Numbered from the stretch's first letter, positions 26,659-36,235 are shown. The stretch is DNA of 41,607 nucleotides from Crenothrix polyspora (GCA_945877505.1 CAMDWT010000013.1:1-41607), one strand, 5' to 3'. Notes: generated by a model not told the origin, from the letters alone. Translations and numbers: made by a program.

Positions 26659-28224
26659 ATGAAGATTGGTATACCTAAAGAAATTCACCAAGGTGAAAAG
26701 CGTGTAGCGACCACACCAGAAGCTGCCGCACAAATTATGAAGCTGGGGTTTTCCGTAAGCATTGAAAGCGGCGCAGGCTTAGACGCCAATATTTCTGATG
26801 AAGCGTACAAGGAAGTCGGCGTTGAAATCATAACGGATACCCGCGAGCTTTGGAAACAGTCCGATATTATTATGAAGGTGCGTGCACCTGAACATAATCT
26901 TAAATTAGACATTGATGAAACGGAACTTTTATCCAACGGCAGTTGCTTAATCAGCTTTATTTGGCCCGCCCAAAATGACGATTTAATGCAAAAACTGGCC
27001 GCTAAACATCTAACCGTGCTGGCTATGGACAGCGTGCCCCGCATGTCTAGAGCGCAAAAAATGGATGCCTTAAGCTCCATGGCCAATATTGCCGGTTACA
27101 GAGCCATCATTGAAGCGGCTCAATATTTCGGACGTTTTTTTACTGGACAAATAACCGCTGCCGGTAAAATACCCCCTGCCAAAGTTCTCGTCATTGGTGC
27201 CGGTGTTGCTGGCTTAGCCGCTATTGGCACCGCAAAAGGCATGGGTGCGATCGTTCGTTCATTTGATACTCGACCTGAGGTCAAAGAACAAATTGAAAGC
27301 ATGGATGCTGAATTTTTAATGCTCGACTTTAAAGAAGAAGGCGAAGGATCCGGTGGTTATGCCAAAACTATGTCCAAAGAATTCATTGATGCAGAAATGG
27401 CCCTGTTTGCAGAACAAGCAAAAGAAGTTGATATCATCGTTACAACGGCTCTGATTCCAGGCAGACCAGCGCCAAAACTCATTACCACAGCAATGGTTGC
27501 ATCAATGAAACCTGGCAGTGTGATTGTTGATTTAGCTGCCGAACAGGGCGGTAATTGTGAGCTAACTGAAAAAGATCTCGTTGTGGTTAAACATGATGTA
27601 ACCATTATCGGTTACTCCAATTTACCTAGCCGTTTAGCTAATCAATCCAGTCAACTATACGCCACCAATTTAAGACACCTGTTAACAGAGCTTTGCCCTG
27701 AAAAAAAGGGTGTTCTCAACGTCAACATGGAAGATGAAGTCATTCGCGGCACGACGGTCATAAAAGAAGGTAAAATCACTTGGCCACCACCAGCGCCGAA
27801 ACTTTCTGCGGCGCCTGCTCAATCATCACAAGCACCTACAAACTCATCAACGGTCGCAGCAGAAAAAAAATCTATCCTTCCTCCCTTTATTAAACAACTA
27901 CTGCCTCTCGTTATTGCGGGTATGGCTTTATTTGGCATCGGCGCGGTAGCTCCTGAATCGTTTATGACGCATTTTACCGTCTTTGTCCTAGCCTGTTTTG
28001 TTGGTTATCAAGTGATCTGGAATGTCTCGCATTCACTGCATACGCCTTTAATGAGTGTCACCAATGCCATTAGCAGCATTATCGTTATTGGTGCAGTCGT
28101 GCAAATATCCACAGCTAACCTCACCGTCACTATTCTTGCCGGCGTGGCCATACTTTTAGCCTCTATCAATATTGTCGGTGGCTTTTTAGTTACCCGTCGT
28201 ATGTTAGAAATGTTCAGAAAATAA
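26659..28224 (+). CDS. pntA: NAD(P) transhydrogenase subunit alpha
   Basis: PntA is the NAD(H)-binding subunit of the proton-pumping transhydrogenase, which makes NADPH from NADH. It has the AlaDH/PNT N-terminal domain ([20 protein letters not shown]), the Rossmann motif [20 protein letters not shown] and the signature [17 protein letters not shown] Pro/Ala/Ser linker near residue 390 is followed by about four transmembrane helices, the fused E. coli-type layout. I chose the ATG at 26659 (GGAG 5 bases upstream) over the ATG at 26629, which adds ten residues absent from the family. Confidence 0.95.
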   Translation: MKIGIPKEIHQGEKRVATTPEAAAQIMKLGFSVSIESGAGLDANISDEAYKEVGVEIITDTRELWKQSDIIMKVRAPEHNLKLDIDETELLSNGSCLISFIWPAQNDDLMQKLAAKHLTVLAMDSVPRMSRAQKMDALSSMANIAGYRAIIEAAQYFGRFFTGQITAAGKIPPAKVLVIGAGVAGLAAIGTAKGMGAIVRSFDTRPEVKEQIESMDAEFLMLDFKEEGEGSGGYAKTMSKEFIDAEMALFAEQAKEVDIIVTTALIPGRPAPKLITTAMVASMKPGSVIVDLAAEQGGNCELTEKDLVVVKHDVTIIGYSNLPSRLANQSSQLYATNLRHLLTELCPEKKGVLNVNMEDEVIRGTTVIKEGKITWPPPAPKLSAAPAQSSQAPTNSSTVAAEKKSILPPFIKQLLPLVIAGMALFGIGAVAPESFMTHFTVFVLACFVGYQVIWNVSHSLHTPLMSVTNAISSIIVIGAVVQISTANLTVTILAGVAILLASINIVGGFLVTRRMLEMFRK

Positions 28225-28236
28225 CAGGAGCTCATC

Positions 28237-29631
28237 ATGTCCCATAGTTTAGTTACGATGTCTTACATCGTTGCCGCCATTCTGTTCATTCTTAGCCTAA
28301 GCGGCTTAAGTAATCAGGAAACCGCACGAAAAGGCAATTATTACGGCATGTTAGGTATGGCTATTGCTATTATTGCCACGACCTTTAGCGGTTCAGTTAC
28401 CGTTTATAATATTTTAGTTGCTGCTTTATTGGTAGGCGGCGCTATAGGTGCCAGAGCCGCTTTAAAGGTTGAAATGACGCAGATGCCAGAACTGGTTGCC
28501 ATCATGCACAGCTTAGTGGGTATGGCGGCTGTCTTAGTGGGTTATGCCAATTTTATGGATAGCACCATCACCATTAGTGGCGTTGAAAAAACTATTCACG
28601 AAATAGAAATTTACATCGGCATCCTCATTGGCGCTGTTACCTTTTCTGGCTCAGTGATTGCTTTTGGCAAACTCAGTGAAAAAATTAGCGGTAAACCGAT
28701 GCTGCTACCTGGTCGTCACTGGTTTAATCTGTTGTTATTAATTGCCGCTATTGTTTTGGGTGCTATGTTCTTGCAACAGACAGAAACCGGCGGTAATGCC
28801 ATAATCCCCTTAGCCATCATGACCGGTATTGCCTTGATTTTTGGCATTCACATGGTCATGGCTATCGGTGGGGCAGATATGCCCGTGGTTATTTCCATGC
28901 TAAACAGTTATTCAGGATGGGCCGCGGCGGCCACGGGCTTTATGTTAAGCAATGATTTACTGATTGTAACCGGGGCCTTAGTCGGCAGTAGCGGGGCAAT
29001 CTTGAGTTATATTATGTGCCGCGCCATGAATCGACATTTTCTGAGTGTCATTGCCGGTGGTTTTGGCACCGCCTCAGGCGGTGAAGCCGCCGCTATAGAA
29101 GGTGAAGTTCAAGCTATTGATGCTCAAGAAACCGCTCAATTACTGAAAGCTGCCAAAAACATCATGATAATTCCTGGTTATGGCATGGCGGTCGCACAAG
29201 CTCAGCATACGGTATGTGAAATCACTCGACTATTACGTGATAAAGGTAAAAAAGTTCGCTTCGGGATCCATCCGGTAGCAGGACGAATGCCTGGCCATAT
29301 GAATGTCTTGTTGGCAGAAGCCAAAGTGCCTTACGACATTGTATTTGAGATGGATGAAATTAATGATGATTTTTCCAACGTTGATGTATCGATAGTCATC
29401 GGTGCCAATGATATCGTTAATCCATCAGCGCTCAACGATCCCAACAGTCCGATTGCAGGCATGCCTGTATTGGAATGTTGGAAAGGAGAAACCACTATTG
29501 TACTTAAACGCAGCATGGCTTCAGGTTACGCAGGTGTTGGTAACCCCTTATTCGTACTAGAAAATACCCGCATGTTATTTGGTGACGCTAACGCCACTAT
29601 GCAAGCCGTATTGAAGGCTCTGAAGGAATAA
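28237..29631 (+). CDS. pntB: NAD(P) transhydrogenase subunit beta
   Basis: This is the membrane and NADP(H)-binding subunit. It has about nine transmembrane helices in the first 280 residues and then domain III with [48 protein letters not shown] and the C-terminal [18 protein letters not shown]. The 464 aa length is as expected. It starts 12 bases after pntA, with AGGAG before the ATG. In a methanotroph it can interconvert the NADH and NADPH made during formaldehyde oxidation. Confidence 0.96.
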   Translation: MSHSLVTMSYIVAAILFILSLSGLSNQETARKGNYYGMLGMAIAIIATTFSGSVTVYNILVAALLVGGAIGARAALKVEMTQMPELVAIMHSLVGMAAVLVGYANFMDSTITISGVEKTIHEIEIYIGILIGAVTFSGSVIAFGKLSEKISGKPMLLPGRHWFNLLLLIAAIVLGAMFLQQTETGGNAIIPLAIMTGIALIFGIHMVMAIGGADMPVVISMLNSYSGWAAAATGFMLSNDLLIVTGALVGSSGAILSYIMCRAMNRHFLSVIAGGFGTASGGEAAAIEGEVQAIDAQETAQLLKAAKNIMIIPGYGMAVAQAQHTVCEITRLLRDKGKKVRFGIHPVAGRMPGHMNVLLAEAKVPYDIVFEMDEINDDFSNVDVSIVIGANDIVNPSALNDPNSPIAGMPVLECWKGETTIVLKRSMASGYAGVGNPLFVLENTRMLFGDANATMQAVLKALKE

Positions 29632-29637
29632 GACATA

Positions 29638-29672
29638 GAGTGGGCAACTTTCCAGCCCACTCTTATAATTTT
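29638..29672 (+). terminator. First terminator after pntB
   Basis: GAGTGGGC (29638-29645) pairs with GCCCACTC (29655-29662) across a 9-base loop, followed by TTATAATTTT. Confidence 0.8.
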
Positions 29673-29680
29673 AAACTGAA

Positions 29681-29715
29681 ACGGGTGTGTAAACTTAACT
29701 TACTCACCCGTTTTT
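29681..29715 (+). terminator. Second terminator after pntB
   Basis: ACGGGTGTGTAA (29681-29692) pairs with TTACTCACCCGT (29700-29711) with one mismatch and a 7-base loop. Five consecutive T (29711-29715), the first inside the stem, run off its 3' end. Confidence 0.8.
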
Positions 29716-29801
29716 GTTATCGCTAGTGAGATTAACCGAGTGATCTTACTGAATCTAAAGCCCCCCTTTTAACTAAGGGCTATAGTCAACAGAACCTTCA
29801 T

Positions 29802-30917
29802 TTAGAGGCTGTCCATTGCCTTTATAGGATCAGTGTGTTTTAGAGCAAAAGCCTCGGCAACCGCTGCATACGTTAAAGCACCTCGATAAGTATTAAGACC
29901 GTATTGCAACGCCGAACATTTTCTCACCGCATTAAGCCCTTCATTTGCCAACTGTAACGTATACACAGCCGTTTGATTATTAAGCGCGAAAGTACTGGTT
30001 CTTGGTACAGCACCCGGCATATTGGCTACACAATAATGCAAGACACCATCTACTTCAAAAGTCGGATGACTATGTGTCGTCGCTCGTGTAGTCTCGACAC
30101 ATCCACCTTGATCAACGGCCACATCGACAATGACCGAGCCTTTCCGCATAGTGGATAACATAGTTCGGGTAATCAACCAAGGCGCACGCCCACCGGGAAT
30201 TAATACCGCACCAATAATCAAATCTGCCTCGCAAATTACATCTTCAATATTATAGTCATCGCTAATACGTGTTTGTAATTGCCCGCGATAAATATCATCC
30301 AGATATTTTAATCGATCATGACTAATATCAAGTACCGTAACATGCGCGCCTAAACCAACAGCAACCCGCGCGGCATTTGTACCGACAATGCCCGCACCTA
30401 AAATAACAACATTAGCAGGAGCAACACCTGGAACGCCCCCCATTAAAATCCCCCTCCCACCATGATTTTTTTGTAAATACGTTGCCCCTACCTGCGTTGC
30501 CATACGCCCAGCAACCTCACTCATCGGCGTTAATAATGGTAACTGTCCAACACCTGTTTGTACTGTTTCATAAGCAATTCCAGTTGTGCCACTTGCTAAT
30601 AGAGCCTCAGTAAGTGGCTTGTCAGAGGCAAGATGCAAATATGTAAAGAGAATCAAATCTGGACGTAAATAGTGATATTCGGAAGCAATCGGCTCTTTTA
30701 CTTTAACAACCATTTCTGCCGCCCACGCCTCTTGTGCGGAGGAAACAATTTCAGCGCCCGCTGACTGATATTCCTCATCTGAAAGCGAACTTCCAAATCC
30801 AGCCCCACTCTGGACAATAACCTGATGGCCACGTCGAGTTAAGGCTTTAACTGCCCCTGGCGTCATCCCAACTCGAGCTTCATTATCTTTTATTTCTTTA
30901 GGCAGTCCAATCCGCAT
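29802..30917 (-). CDS. ald: Alanine dehydrogenase
   Basis: This enzyme catalyses NAD-dependent interconversion of L-alanine with pyruvate and ammonia; in methanotrophs it can assimilate ammonium. Motifs: [25 protein letters not shown] with the substrate-binding Lys; [29 protein letters not shown] (NAD loop); and [19 protein letters not shown]. The chosen ATG at 30917 has GGAG 8 bases upstream and gives 371 aa, the usual length. The open frame extends 7 codons further upstream without support. It is convergent with pntB and monocistronic. Confidence 0.94.
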   Translation of the reverse strand: MRIGLPKEIKDNEARVGMTPGAVKALTRRGHQVIVQSGAGFGSSLSDEEYQSAGAEIVSSAQEAWAAEMVVKVKEPIASEYHYLRPDLILFTYLHLASDKPLTEALLASGTTGIAYETVQTGVGQLPLLTPMSEVAGRMATQVGATYLQKNHGGRGILMGGVPGVAPANVVILGAGIVGTNAARVAVGLGAHVTVLDISHDRLKYLDDIYRGQLQTRISDDYNIEDVICEADLIIGAVLIPGGRAPWLITRTMLSTMRKGSVIVDVAVDQGGCVETTRATTHSHPTFEVDGVLHYCVANMPGAVPRTSTFALNNQTAVYTLQLANEGLNAVRKCSALQYGLNTYRGALTYAAVAEAFALKHTDPIKAMDSL

Positions 30918-31190
30918 AATTTTTCTCCACATTATCAAAAAAAGTTAATCTAATGAAATAGCTTCATTACGATCAGCGAGTCAAATTTCATCTTTATGAA
31001 TAAACATCCCAGCGTTTAATTAAGTTTAAACCTAAATATAGCAAATATACTGTAAGCTTTATTGATGACAATCATCAACGCCCCAAATAATCTATTAAAA
31101 ATCATTATTTTTTAAGTATCTCATTTGCCCAATAGCTTTAGGTACTCCCTTTAATATACAATCAGATTATCTTCAAAACATTAAAACACC

Positions 31191-31919
31191 ATGTTAAAAA
31201 ATCGTTTTTTTAAACCATTATTCAGCAGTTTTTTGGATCTAGCGCCCATTCTTGCCGTGGTTTTAATTTTTCAGATTTTTATTATTCAGCAGCCCGTACC
31301 CGAAGTTACTCGTTTAATTGTAGGTACTTTGTTCGTTATTGTTGGCCTCACACTCTTTATTCAAGGCTTACAGCTCAGTTTATTTCCACTGGGTGAATCA
31401 ATGGCCTATGCTTTTGCACGCAAAGGCAGCTTGTTCTGGTTACTAGCTTTTGCCTTTTGCCTAGGTTTTGGTGCGGCGATTGCTGAACCCGCACTTATAG
31501 CAATTGCCGAAAAGGCCGCCGCCCTTGCAAGCTCATCGAATATTATCAAGTCAACCGATATAGCCAGAAATAATTATGCCCTAGCATTTCGCATTACTGT
31601 GGCGCTCTCTGTTGGTTTTGCCATCTTAATTGGCGTACTAAGAATTATCCGTGGCTGGCCAGTGTATTACCCTATCTTCTGTGCATATGCCTGTATCGCT
31701 TTAATGACACCCTTTGCTCCTGCAGAAATTGTTGGCATTGCCTATGATTCGGGCTGTATCGCTACGTCAACCCTTACCGTACCCTTGGTAACCGCGCTTG
31801 GTGTGGGGCTAGCAACCGCTATCAAAGGTCGCAACCCAATAACTGATGGCTTTGGACTGGTCGTTTTTGCATCATTGACACCCATGATTTTTGTCATGGC
31901 TTACGGGATGTCTATATGA
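31191..31919 (+). CDS. DUF1538 membrane protein, first of a pair
   Basis: This 242 aa integral membrane protein with about six to seven hydrophobic segments belongs to DUF1538. Signature segments: GLQLSLFPLGESMAYAF, FGAAIAEPALIAIAEKA, GIAYDSGCIATSTLTVPLVT and ALGVGLATAIKGRNPITDGF. The function is not established. The conserved polar residues inside hydrophobic stretches (Glu-Pro, Asp-Ser-Gly, Thr-rich) look like a substrate or ion path, so a transporter is inferred. Its stop overlaps the next start (ATGA). It is the first gene of a four-gene operon. Confidence 0.88.
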   Translation: MLKNRFFKPLFSSFLDLAPILAVVLIFQIFIIQQPVPEVTRLIVGTLFVIVGLTLFIQGLQLSLFPLGESMAYAFARKGSLFWLLAFAFCLGFGAAIAEPALIAIAEKAAALASSSNIIKSTDIARNNYALAFRITVALSVGFAILIGVLRIIRGWPVYYPIFCAYACIALMTPFAPAEIVGIAYDSGCIATSTLTVPLVTALGVGLATAIKGRNPITDGFGLVVFASLTPMIFVMAYGMSI

Positions 31920-32695
31920 TTGAGTGGTTATCAGAACTTGTCTTAAATCTACTTAATACATGTCGTGATTTTTTCCCTATAGCCACCGTTCTTATTGGTT
32001 TTCAATTATTAGTTATTCGCAAACCCTTAAACAATCCCAAAAAAACATTACTCGGCTTCATTTTAGTTTTACTGGGTATTGTTATTTTTCTTGAAGGTCT
32101 GGATATGGCCTTATTTCCTCTCGGTAAGTTAATGGCTTACCAGTTGACCACGCCTGAATTTTTGGGTGTTAAACAACCTGGACAAATCGTCACATGGCAA
32201 GCTTACTTTTGGGTTTATATCTTTGCTGCAAGCATTGGCTTTGCAACCGCTTTAGCTGAACCTTCTTTGCTAGCGGTCGCCATTAAAGCGGAACAAATTT
32301 CGGGCGGCACCATTCGCGCATGGGGATTAAGAATTGCTGTCGCGATAGGTCTCGGGTTTGGCTTGGCGCTTGGCGCTTGGCGTATCGTCACAGGCTTTGA
32401 TCTTTATTTTTTTATTATCATCGGCTATTTAATCGCCACCCTACAAACCCTATTTGCCCCAAAATCAATTATAGGCATAGCGTTTGACTCAGGTACCGTA
32501 ACGACAACCATGGTAACTGTTCCCCTAGTAACGGCACTAGGTACTGGTTTGGCTCAAGCCATTCCAGGAAGAAACCCCTTATTAGATGGCTTTGGTTTAC
32601 TTGCCTTTGCTAGTTTGTTCCCCATCATTGCTGTACTAAGTTACGCCCAAATCGCAAGCTGGCGTAGCGGTCGCAATCTCACATTTAAACCCTGA
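31916..32695 (+). CDS. DUF1538 membrane protein, second of a pair
   Basis: This 259 aa paralogue of the preceding gene has the same landmarks in the same order: GLDMALFPLGKLMAYQL, FATALAEPSLLAVAIKA, GIAFDSGTVTTTMVTVPLVT and ALGTGLAQAIPGRNPLLDGF. The two probably form a heteromeric complex, equivalent to single-chain DUF1538 proteins carrying two domain copies. It overlaps the upstream gene by 4 bases and is 8 bases from the PII-like gene. The transport substrate is unknown. Confidence 0.88.
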   Translation: MIEWLSELVLNLLNTCRDFFPIATVLIGFQLLVIRKPLNNPKKTLLGFILVLLGIVIFLEGLDMALFPLGKLMAYQLTTPEFLGVKQPGQIVTWQAYFWVYIFAASIGFATALAEPSLLAVAIKAEQISGGTIRAWGLRIAVAIGLGFGLALGAWRIVTGFDLYFFIIIGYLIATLQTLFAPKSIIGIAFDSGTVTTTMVTVPLVTALGTGLAQAIPGRNPLLDGFGLLAFASLFPIIAVLSYAQIASWRSGRNLTFKP

Positions 32696-32703
32696 GGTAA
32701 ATC

Positions 32704-33054
32704 ATGCATTTTAAATTAATCATTGCCTTTGTCGAAGACGATAAAACTGAAATAGTCCTTGATACAGCCCGTAAAAGTGGCGCCAAAGGTGCTACCGTAA
32801 TCAATCAAGCCCGTGGCGAAGGCTTGATACAATCAAAAACCTTCTTTGGGCTGACGCTTGAAACGCAACGCGATGTTCTATTATTTCTAGTAGAAGAGCA
32901 TCTTAGTCGACATATTCTTGAGAAAATCGCCAATATTGCAGAATTCGATAACAAACCAGGAACTGGCATTGCTTTTCAGATTGATGTTGAAGATGCTATT
33001 GGCGTGATGCGCCAGGTTGAAGAATTAACCCATGAAATTGAGGATAAAATATGA
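32704..33054 (+). CDS. PII-like signalling protein
   Basis: This 116 aa protein has the PII ferredoxin-like trimer fold. It shows the N-terminal strand (HFKLIIAFVEDDKTEIVLDT), a T-loop region at GEGLIQSKTFFGL without the uridylylated Tyr of GlnB, and the B-loop-like DNKPGTGIAFQIDVEDAIGV. It is not GlnB/GlnK, as both the T-loop and the usual amtB or glnA neighbours are missing. By analogy with PII-transporter pairs it probably controls the DUF1538 proteins, binding a nucleotide or metabolite. Its stop overlaps the CBS gene start (ATGA). Confidence 0.85.
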   Translation: MHFKLIIAFVEDDKTEIVLDTARKSGAKGATVINQARGEGLIQSKTFFGLTLETQRDVLLFLVEEHLSRHILEKIANIAEFDNKPGTGIAFQIDVEDAIGVMRQVEELTHEIEDKI

Positions 33055-33461
33055 TTGAAAATAATAAGTTAATCCGTGTCAAAGATGTCATGAAAACTGA
33101 TTTTGGTACGATTGACGGCATTGAAACAGTCTCCGATGCCTTAAAAAAAATGAAAATGCTTAAAACAGCCGTTCTTATTGTTAATAAACGAAATGATAAT
33201 GATGAATACGGCATGATTACTTCCGGCGATATTGCACGACATGTCTTGGCCAGAGATCGCGCTCCAGATCGAGTTAACGTCTATGAAATTATGAGCAAAC
33301 CAGTAATTTCGGTCCATCCAGACATGGATATTCGATATTGTTCACGTCTTTTTGCCAACTATAATCTGGTTAGAGCCCCTGTTCTTGAAAATAATAAAGT
33401 CATCGGGATGGTCAGTCCGAACTCATTAGTACTAGATGGACTGTACAAAACCTTTCAATAA
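33051..33461 (+). CDS. Two-CBS-domain protein
   Basis: This 136 aa protein consists of little more than a Bateman module. CBS 1 begins at RVKDVMKTDFGTIDGIETVSDA and ends GMITSGDIARHVLA. CBS 2 begins at VYEIMSKPVISVHPDMDI and ends VIGMVSPNSLVLD. Such modules bind adenine nucleotides. As the last gene of the DUF1538/PII operon it is probably a second regulator of the putative transporter, though it could act elsewhere. No clear terminator follows; cspA begins 131 bases later. Confidence 0.88.
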   Translation: MIENNKLIRVKDVMKTDFGTIDGIETVSDALKKMKMLKTAVLIVNKRNDNDEYGMITSGDIARHVLARDRAPDRVNVYEIMSKPVISVHPDMDIRYCSRLFANYNLVRAPVLENNKVIGMVSPNSLVLDGLYKTFQ

Positions 33462-33592
33462 ATAGCATCCTATTGAAAATAGCAGTACAATTTGCACCAG
33501 CAGAGTAAAGATATTGAACTAGAGGATGTTCCGGTTATCAATGTTGTAGTTCTGTGTTAACCGTAAGTTTTTATTTTTAGGAGTTTTTCAAA

Positions 33593-33796
33593 ATGGCAAC
33601 AGGCACTGTAAAGTGGTTCAACAACACTAAAGGTTTTGGTTTTATCGCACCTTCTGATGGTGGAGAAGATGTTTTCGTTCATCATTCTGTAATTCAAGGG
33701 GATGGTTTTAAAACGTTAACTGAAGCCCAAACCGTGACTTTTGACATCGAATCTGGTCCAAAAGGCCTAACGGCTGTTAATGTTTATCCTAAATAA
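33593..33796 (+). CDS. Cold-shock protein, CspA family
   Basis: This 67 aa OB-fold RNA/ssDNA-binding protein carries both RNP motifs, KGFGFIAP and DVFVHHS, and the usual start [16 protein letters not shown] strong AGGAG precedes the ATG. The leader of up to 130 bases could carry cold-shock regulation, but no cold-box match was found. A bidirectional terminator follows it. Confidence 0.95.
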   Translation: MATGTVKWFNNTKGFGFIAPSDGGEDVFVHHSVIQGDGFKTLTEAQTVTFDIESGPKGLTAVNVYPK

Positions 33797-33821
33797 ATAA
33801 ACAATAACTACCCAGCTTAAC

Positions 33822-33858
33822 AAAAAAAAGCTCTTGCCATCTGACAAGAGTTTTTTTT
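33822..33858. terminator. Bidirectional terminator between cspA and the TM2 gene
   Basis: CTCTTG (33831-33836) and CAAGAG (33845-33850) pair across an 8-base loop, with A8 on the left and T8 on the right, so it can work on both strands for the two convergent genes. Confidence 0.85.
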
Positions 33859-33889
33859 GTTTCTGATATTCAAATAATGGATTTTGCAA

Positions 33890-34303
33890 CTATTTTAAAG
33901 GCCGCCCTTTAGCATCCTTATTAATATTGCCCGTAAACAACAGCACAGCCTCTAAAAAACCCCACAAAGCGCCGTACCCAACAGTTACTGCCGTTAACGC
34001 CAACTGAGCAATTCCTAGCCAGTAAAATCCTAAATAAAACCGATGCAAGCCTGTAAAGCCAAGAAACAAAGCTAAAGCTCCCGCCACGTACTTATATTTA
34101 ACCGCTTTAGGTGGCGTCAAATAGGCACCGACTAAATTAATCTTACGTGCTATCGTTCCTTCTACTTCAAAATCAACATCATCCCCTTGGTCTGGCGGCA
34201 CTTGAGCAATCCAGTCATCCAAATGAAACGTGTAAGAATTATCTGCACTTTTCACAAGCCCAGTTTGGGCATCAGGATCATAACTTTCAATATGTCCAAT
34301 CAT
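33890..34303 (-). CDS. Cold-shock-like domain fused to a TM2 membrane domain
   Basis: The 137 aa protein has two parts. Residues 1-60 (GHIESYDPDAQTGLVKSADN and YTFHLDD plus GDDVDFEVEG) look like an OB-fold cold-shock-like domain, though the aromatic RNP residues are partly replaced. Residues 66-130 form a TM2 domain with two helices: YVAGALALFLGFTGLHRFYL (GLHRFYLG signature) and a second helix. The RNA- or nucleotide-binding idea is inference. AAGG lies 7 bases before the ATG. Confidence 0.78.
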   Translation of the reverse strand: MIGHIESYDPDAQTGLVKSADNSYTFHLDDWIAQVPPDQGDDVDFEVEGTIARKINLVGAYLTPPKAVKYKYVAGALALFLGFTGLHRFYLGFYWLGIAQLALTAVTVGYGALWGFLEAVLLFTGNINKDAKGRPLK

Positions 34304-34525
34304 CTATTTACCTTAAACTTCAATAATAATTATTATTTTTATAATTTCCAAGCAACTAACGCCACTGAAATCAAAGCCCCTTTAAAGTTATATATCATGG
34401 TAGATAAAAGCCTTCAAAGGAGCGAAGATAATAACGCCAAAATCAATCTTATAAAACCTTAAAATCTTATTTTTACAACTAAATAAACTGTTTTAAATCT
34501 CTTTTAGCGGTTAAATTTTCAGTAC

Positions 34526-35881
34526 TTAAGGCTTTTTTAAACCATAAAGTGAATATGCATTTAAAACCATTTGATGAGCACGACCCAACTTTTCTTTGGT
34601 AAAGTCTATCGCAAACTGTTCTTTTAATTGCTTGCCATCCCAATTATAAGCCTTTAAAAACTGCTCGTTATCAACGCCTTTTTTATCCCAATTAGCCAAT
34701 AATGAGGAGGTATAATAAAGACGCTTTCCATCCCAACTAGATGACACCATATTAACCTGGGCACCAATCTTTTGTTCAAAGACCTGTGTTGGTTTAAAGG
34801 GATCTGATATATCAAATGCACGTGTTTTACCATCCATGAAGGTATTAACCCAAAGCACTTTATCATCACTTTGTATGGAAATATCCACCGGCAAAGGAAT
34901 TTTGCTTGGATCACCGACGTCGGCCACTTCTTTAGCTTGCCAAGCGCCCTCTTTATCTTCATAAAGCAACCATATCTTTGAAGTTAGTGCTGTTGTGGTA
35001 AAGCAGTAATTATGATTTTCGCCCCATGCACATCGAATTTCTAGAGGTGCGCCAGGAACATCAAATACTTTTTTAGGTTGTTTGGTATGTAAATCCCATT
35101 GTACTACCGTATTTCCAAAATGTTTCATCGCTTCTGGGTCACTAAGCATCTTCCCAAAATCCATCATATAATTGGACCAGCCAGTAAATGATGACGTCAA
35201 CATTAGGTTTCGTCGGGGTAAAACACGCAAATCATAGCCATAACCATCGGCGTATTTTCCGGTTTTAATCGCGCCCTCAAGATTACTATCCGTAGGCGTC
35301 CAGTGTGTTGCTATGTATTCACCTTCATTAGTGTACTCAACAACAGCCGTGCGTCCACCATGATCTTTATTATTTGATAATCCCGTTATAACCATACGAC
35401 CCGGTAAAGCGTAAGTCGTATGAGGGCCCACGACACCGCCACTTTTTGCTACAAAATCGGTGATTGTTTTAGTTAACTTGGGCTTAGCAGGATCCGTATG
35501 CACATCAAAAATAAAGAGTTTATTGGTATCTAGTCCACCTGCCCATAAATACTGGCGATCATCGGTATAACCCGAATGATGCGCTTCATTTCGTCCGCCC
35601 ACAGAAAGGCTATTAATGACTTTGCCATATTTAGGTGATGTTGGATTAACATCGACAGTAACTAATTTATCCTGCTCATCACCAATACCCTCTACACCCA
35701 AAGTCCAAATATAGACGACATCTTCTTGACCGACAATTTTAGCCATATACGGTGATTGGCATGTTTCATCAGCTTGTACACTGGTTATACCGCCGTCCAT
35801 TAGGGTTAGTGATAAGGCAGTAAATGCACACGCCGTTAGCAAATGATTAAATGATGTGGTTTTTATTGATTTTTTCTTCAT
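34526..35881 (-). CDS. mtoX: Methanethiol oxidase (SBP56 family), periplasmic
   Basis: This 451 aa member of the selenium-binding protein 56 family includes the Cu-dependent bacterial methanethiol oxidase (CH3SH to formaldehyde, H2S and H2O2). A Sec signal peptide (about residues 1-37, ending SVQA) indicates a periplasmic location, as in characterised bacterial MtoX. Family landmarks: GRNEAHHSGYTDDRQYLWAG; TDFVAKSGGVVGPHTTYALP; LEIRCAWGENHNYCFTT; and YYTSSLLANWDKKG. GAGG lies just before the ATG. It is the last gene of a tetR-DUF4242-mtoX operon. The usual mtoX partners (SCO1/SenC and MauG-like) are not present here. Confidence 0.88.
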   Translation of the reverse strand: MKKKSIKTTSFNHLLTACAFTALSLTLMDGGITSVQADETCQSPYMAKIVGQEDVVYIWTLGVEGIGDEQDKLVTVDVNPTSPKYGKVINSLSVGGRNEAHHSGYTDDRQYLWAGGLDTNKLFIFDVHTDPAKPKLTKTITDFVAKSGGVVGPHTTYALPGRMVITGLSNNKDHGGRTAVVEYTNEGEYIATHWTPTDSNLEGAIKTGKYADGYGYDLRVLPRRNLMLTSSFTGWSNYMMDFGKMLSDPEAMKHFGNTVVQWDLHTKQPKKVFDVPGAPLEIRCAWGENHNYCFTTTALTSKIWLLYEDKEGAWQAKEVADVGDPSKIPLPVDISIQSDDKVLWVNTFMDGKTRAFDISDPFKPTQVFEQKIGAQVNMVSSSWDGKRLYYTSSLLANWDKKGVDNEQFLKAYNWDGKQLKEQFAIDFTKEKLGRAHQMVLNAYSLYGLKKP

Positions 35882-35931
35882 CCTCAGCTCCTCTTATAAT
35901 AATTATGTTGCCACAAGGGACTTGCCCCCGC

Positions 35932-36207
35932 TTAGCTTTCGGCCGTAGTCGGATCTATCATGGTTTTAATTTCGGAAATACGATTAGCCGGAAAACCACC
36001 TTGTTCTGCATGTGCTTTTACAGTCGCCTCATCGGGTGCAATATAGACACAATAGACTTTATCATCGGTTACATAACTTTCTACCCATTGAATTTTGGGC
36101 CCCATCGCACTTAGGATGCCGCATGATTTTTGTGATATACCTTGCAGGTCTTGATCTGTTAACGAGCCTGCGCCGGGGATTTCACGTTCGATAATATATT
36201 TTGGCAT
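35932..36207 (-). CDS. DUF4242 small protein (SCO4226-like)
   Basis: This 91 aa protein has a ferredoxin-like fold of the DUF4242 family: PKYIIEREIPGAGSLTDQDL, QWVESYVTDDKVYCVYIAPD and AHAEQGGFPANRISEIKTMI. Relatives include a nickel-binding Streptomyces protein, but most are uncharacterised. It lies between tetR and mtoX with its own TATAAT and an operator-like site upstream. It may be a metal handler or a sensor for the oxidase; this is inferred from position only. Confidence 0.85.
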   Translation of the reverse strand: MPKYIIEREIPGAGSLTDQDLQGISQKSCGILSAMGPKIQWVESYVTDDKVYCVYIAPDEATVKAHAEQGGFPANRISEIKTMIDPTTAES

Positions 36208-36235
36208 AGCAATACCTCTTAGTTTAGGTTAAAAG

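Noticed and set aside
26685-27086. 133-codon minus-strand frame within pntA
   Set aside because: It is antisense to a conserved transhydrogenase domain and reads as mirrored codon usage.
33462-33592. Cold-shock riboregulator in the cspA leader
   Set aside because: No cold-box sequence or convincing alternative hairpins could be identified by eye.
34322-34337. Palindrome AATAATAATTATTATT upstream of the TM2 gene
   Set aside because: It is a simple AT repeat; such palindromes are expected in AT-rich spacers and no other feature supports an operator.
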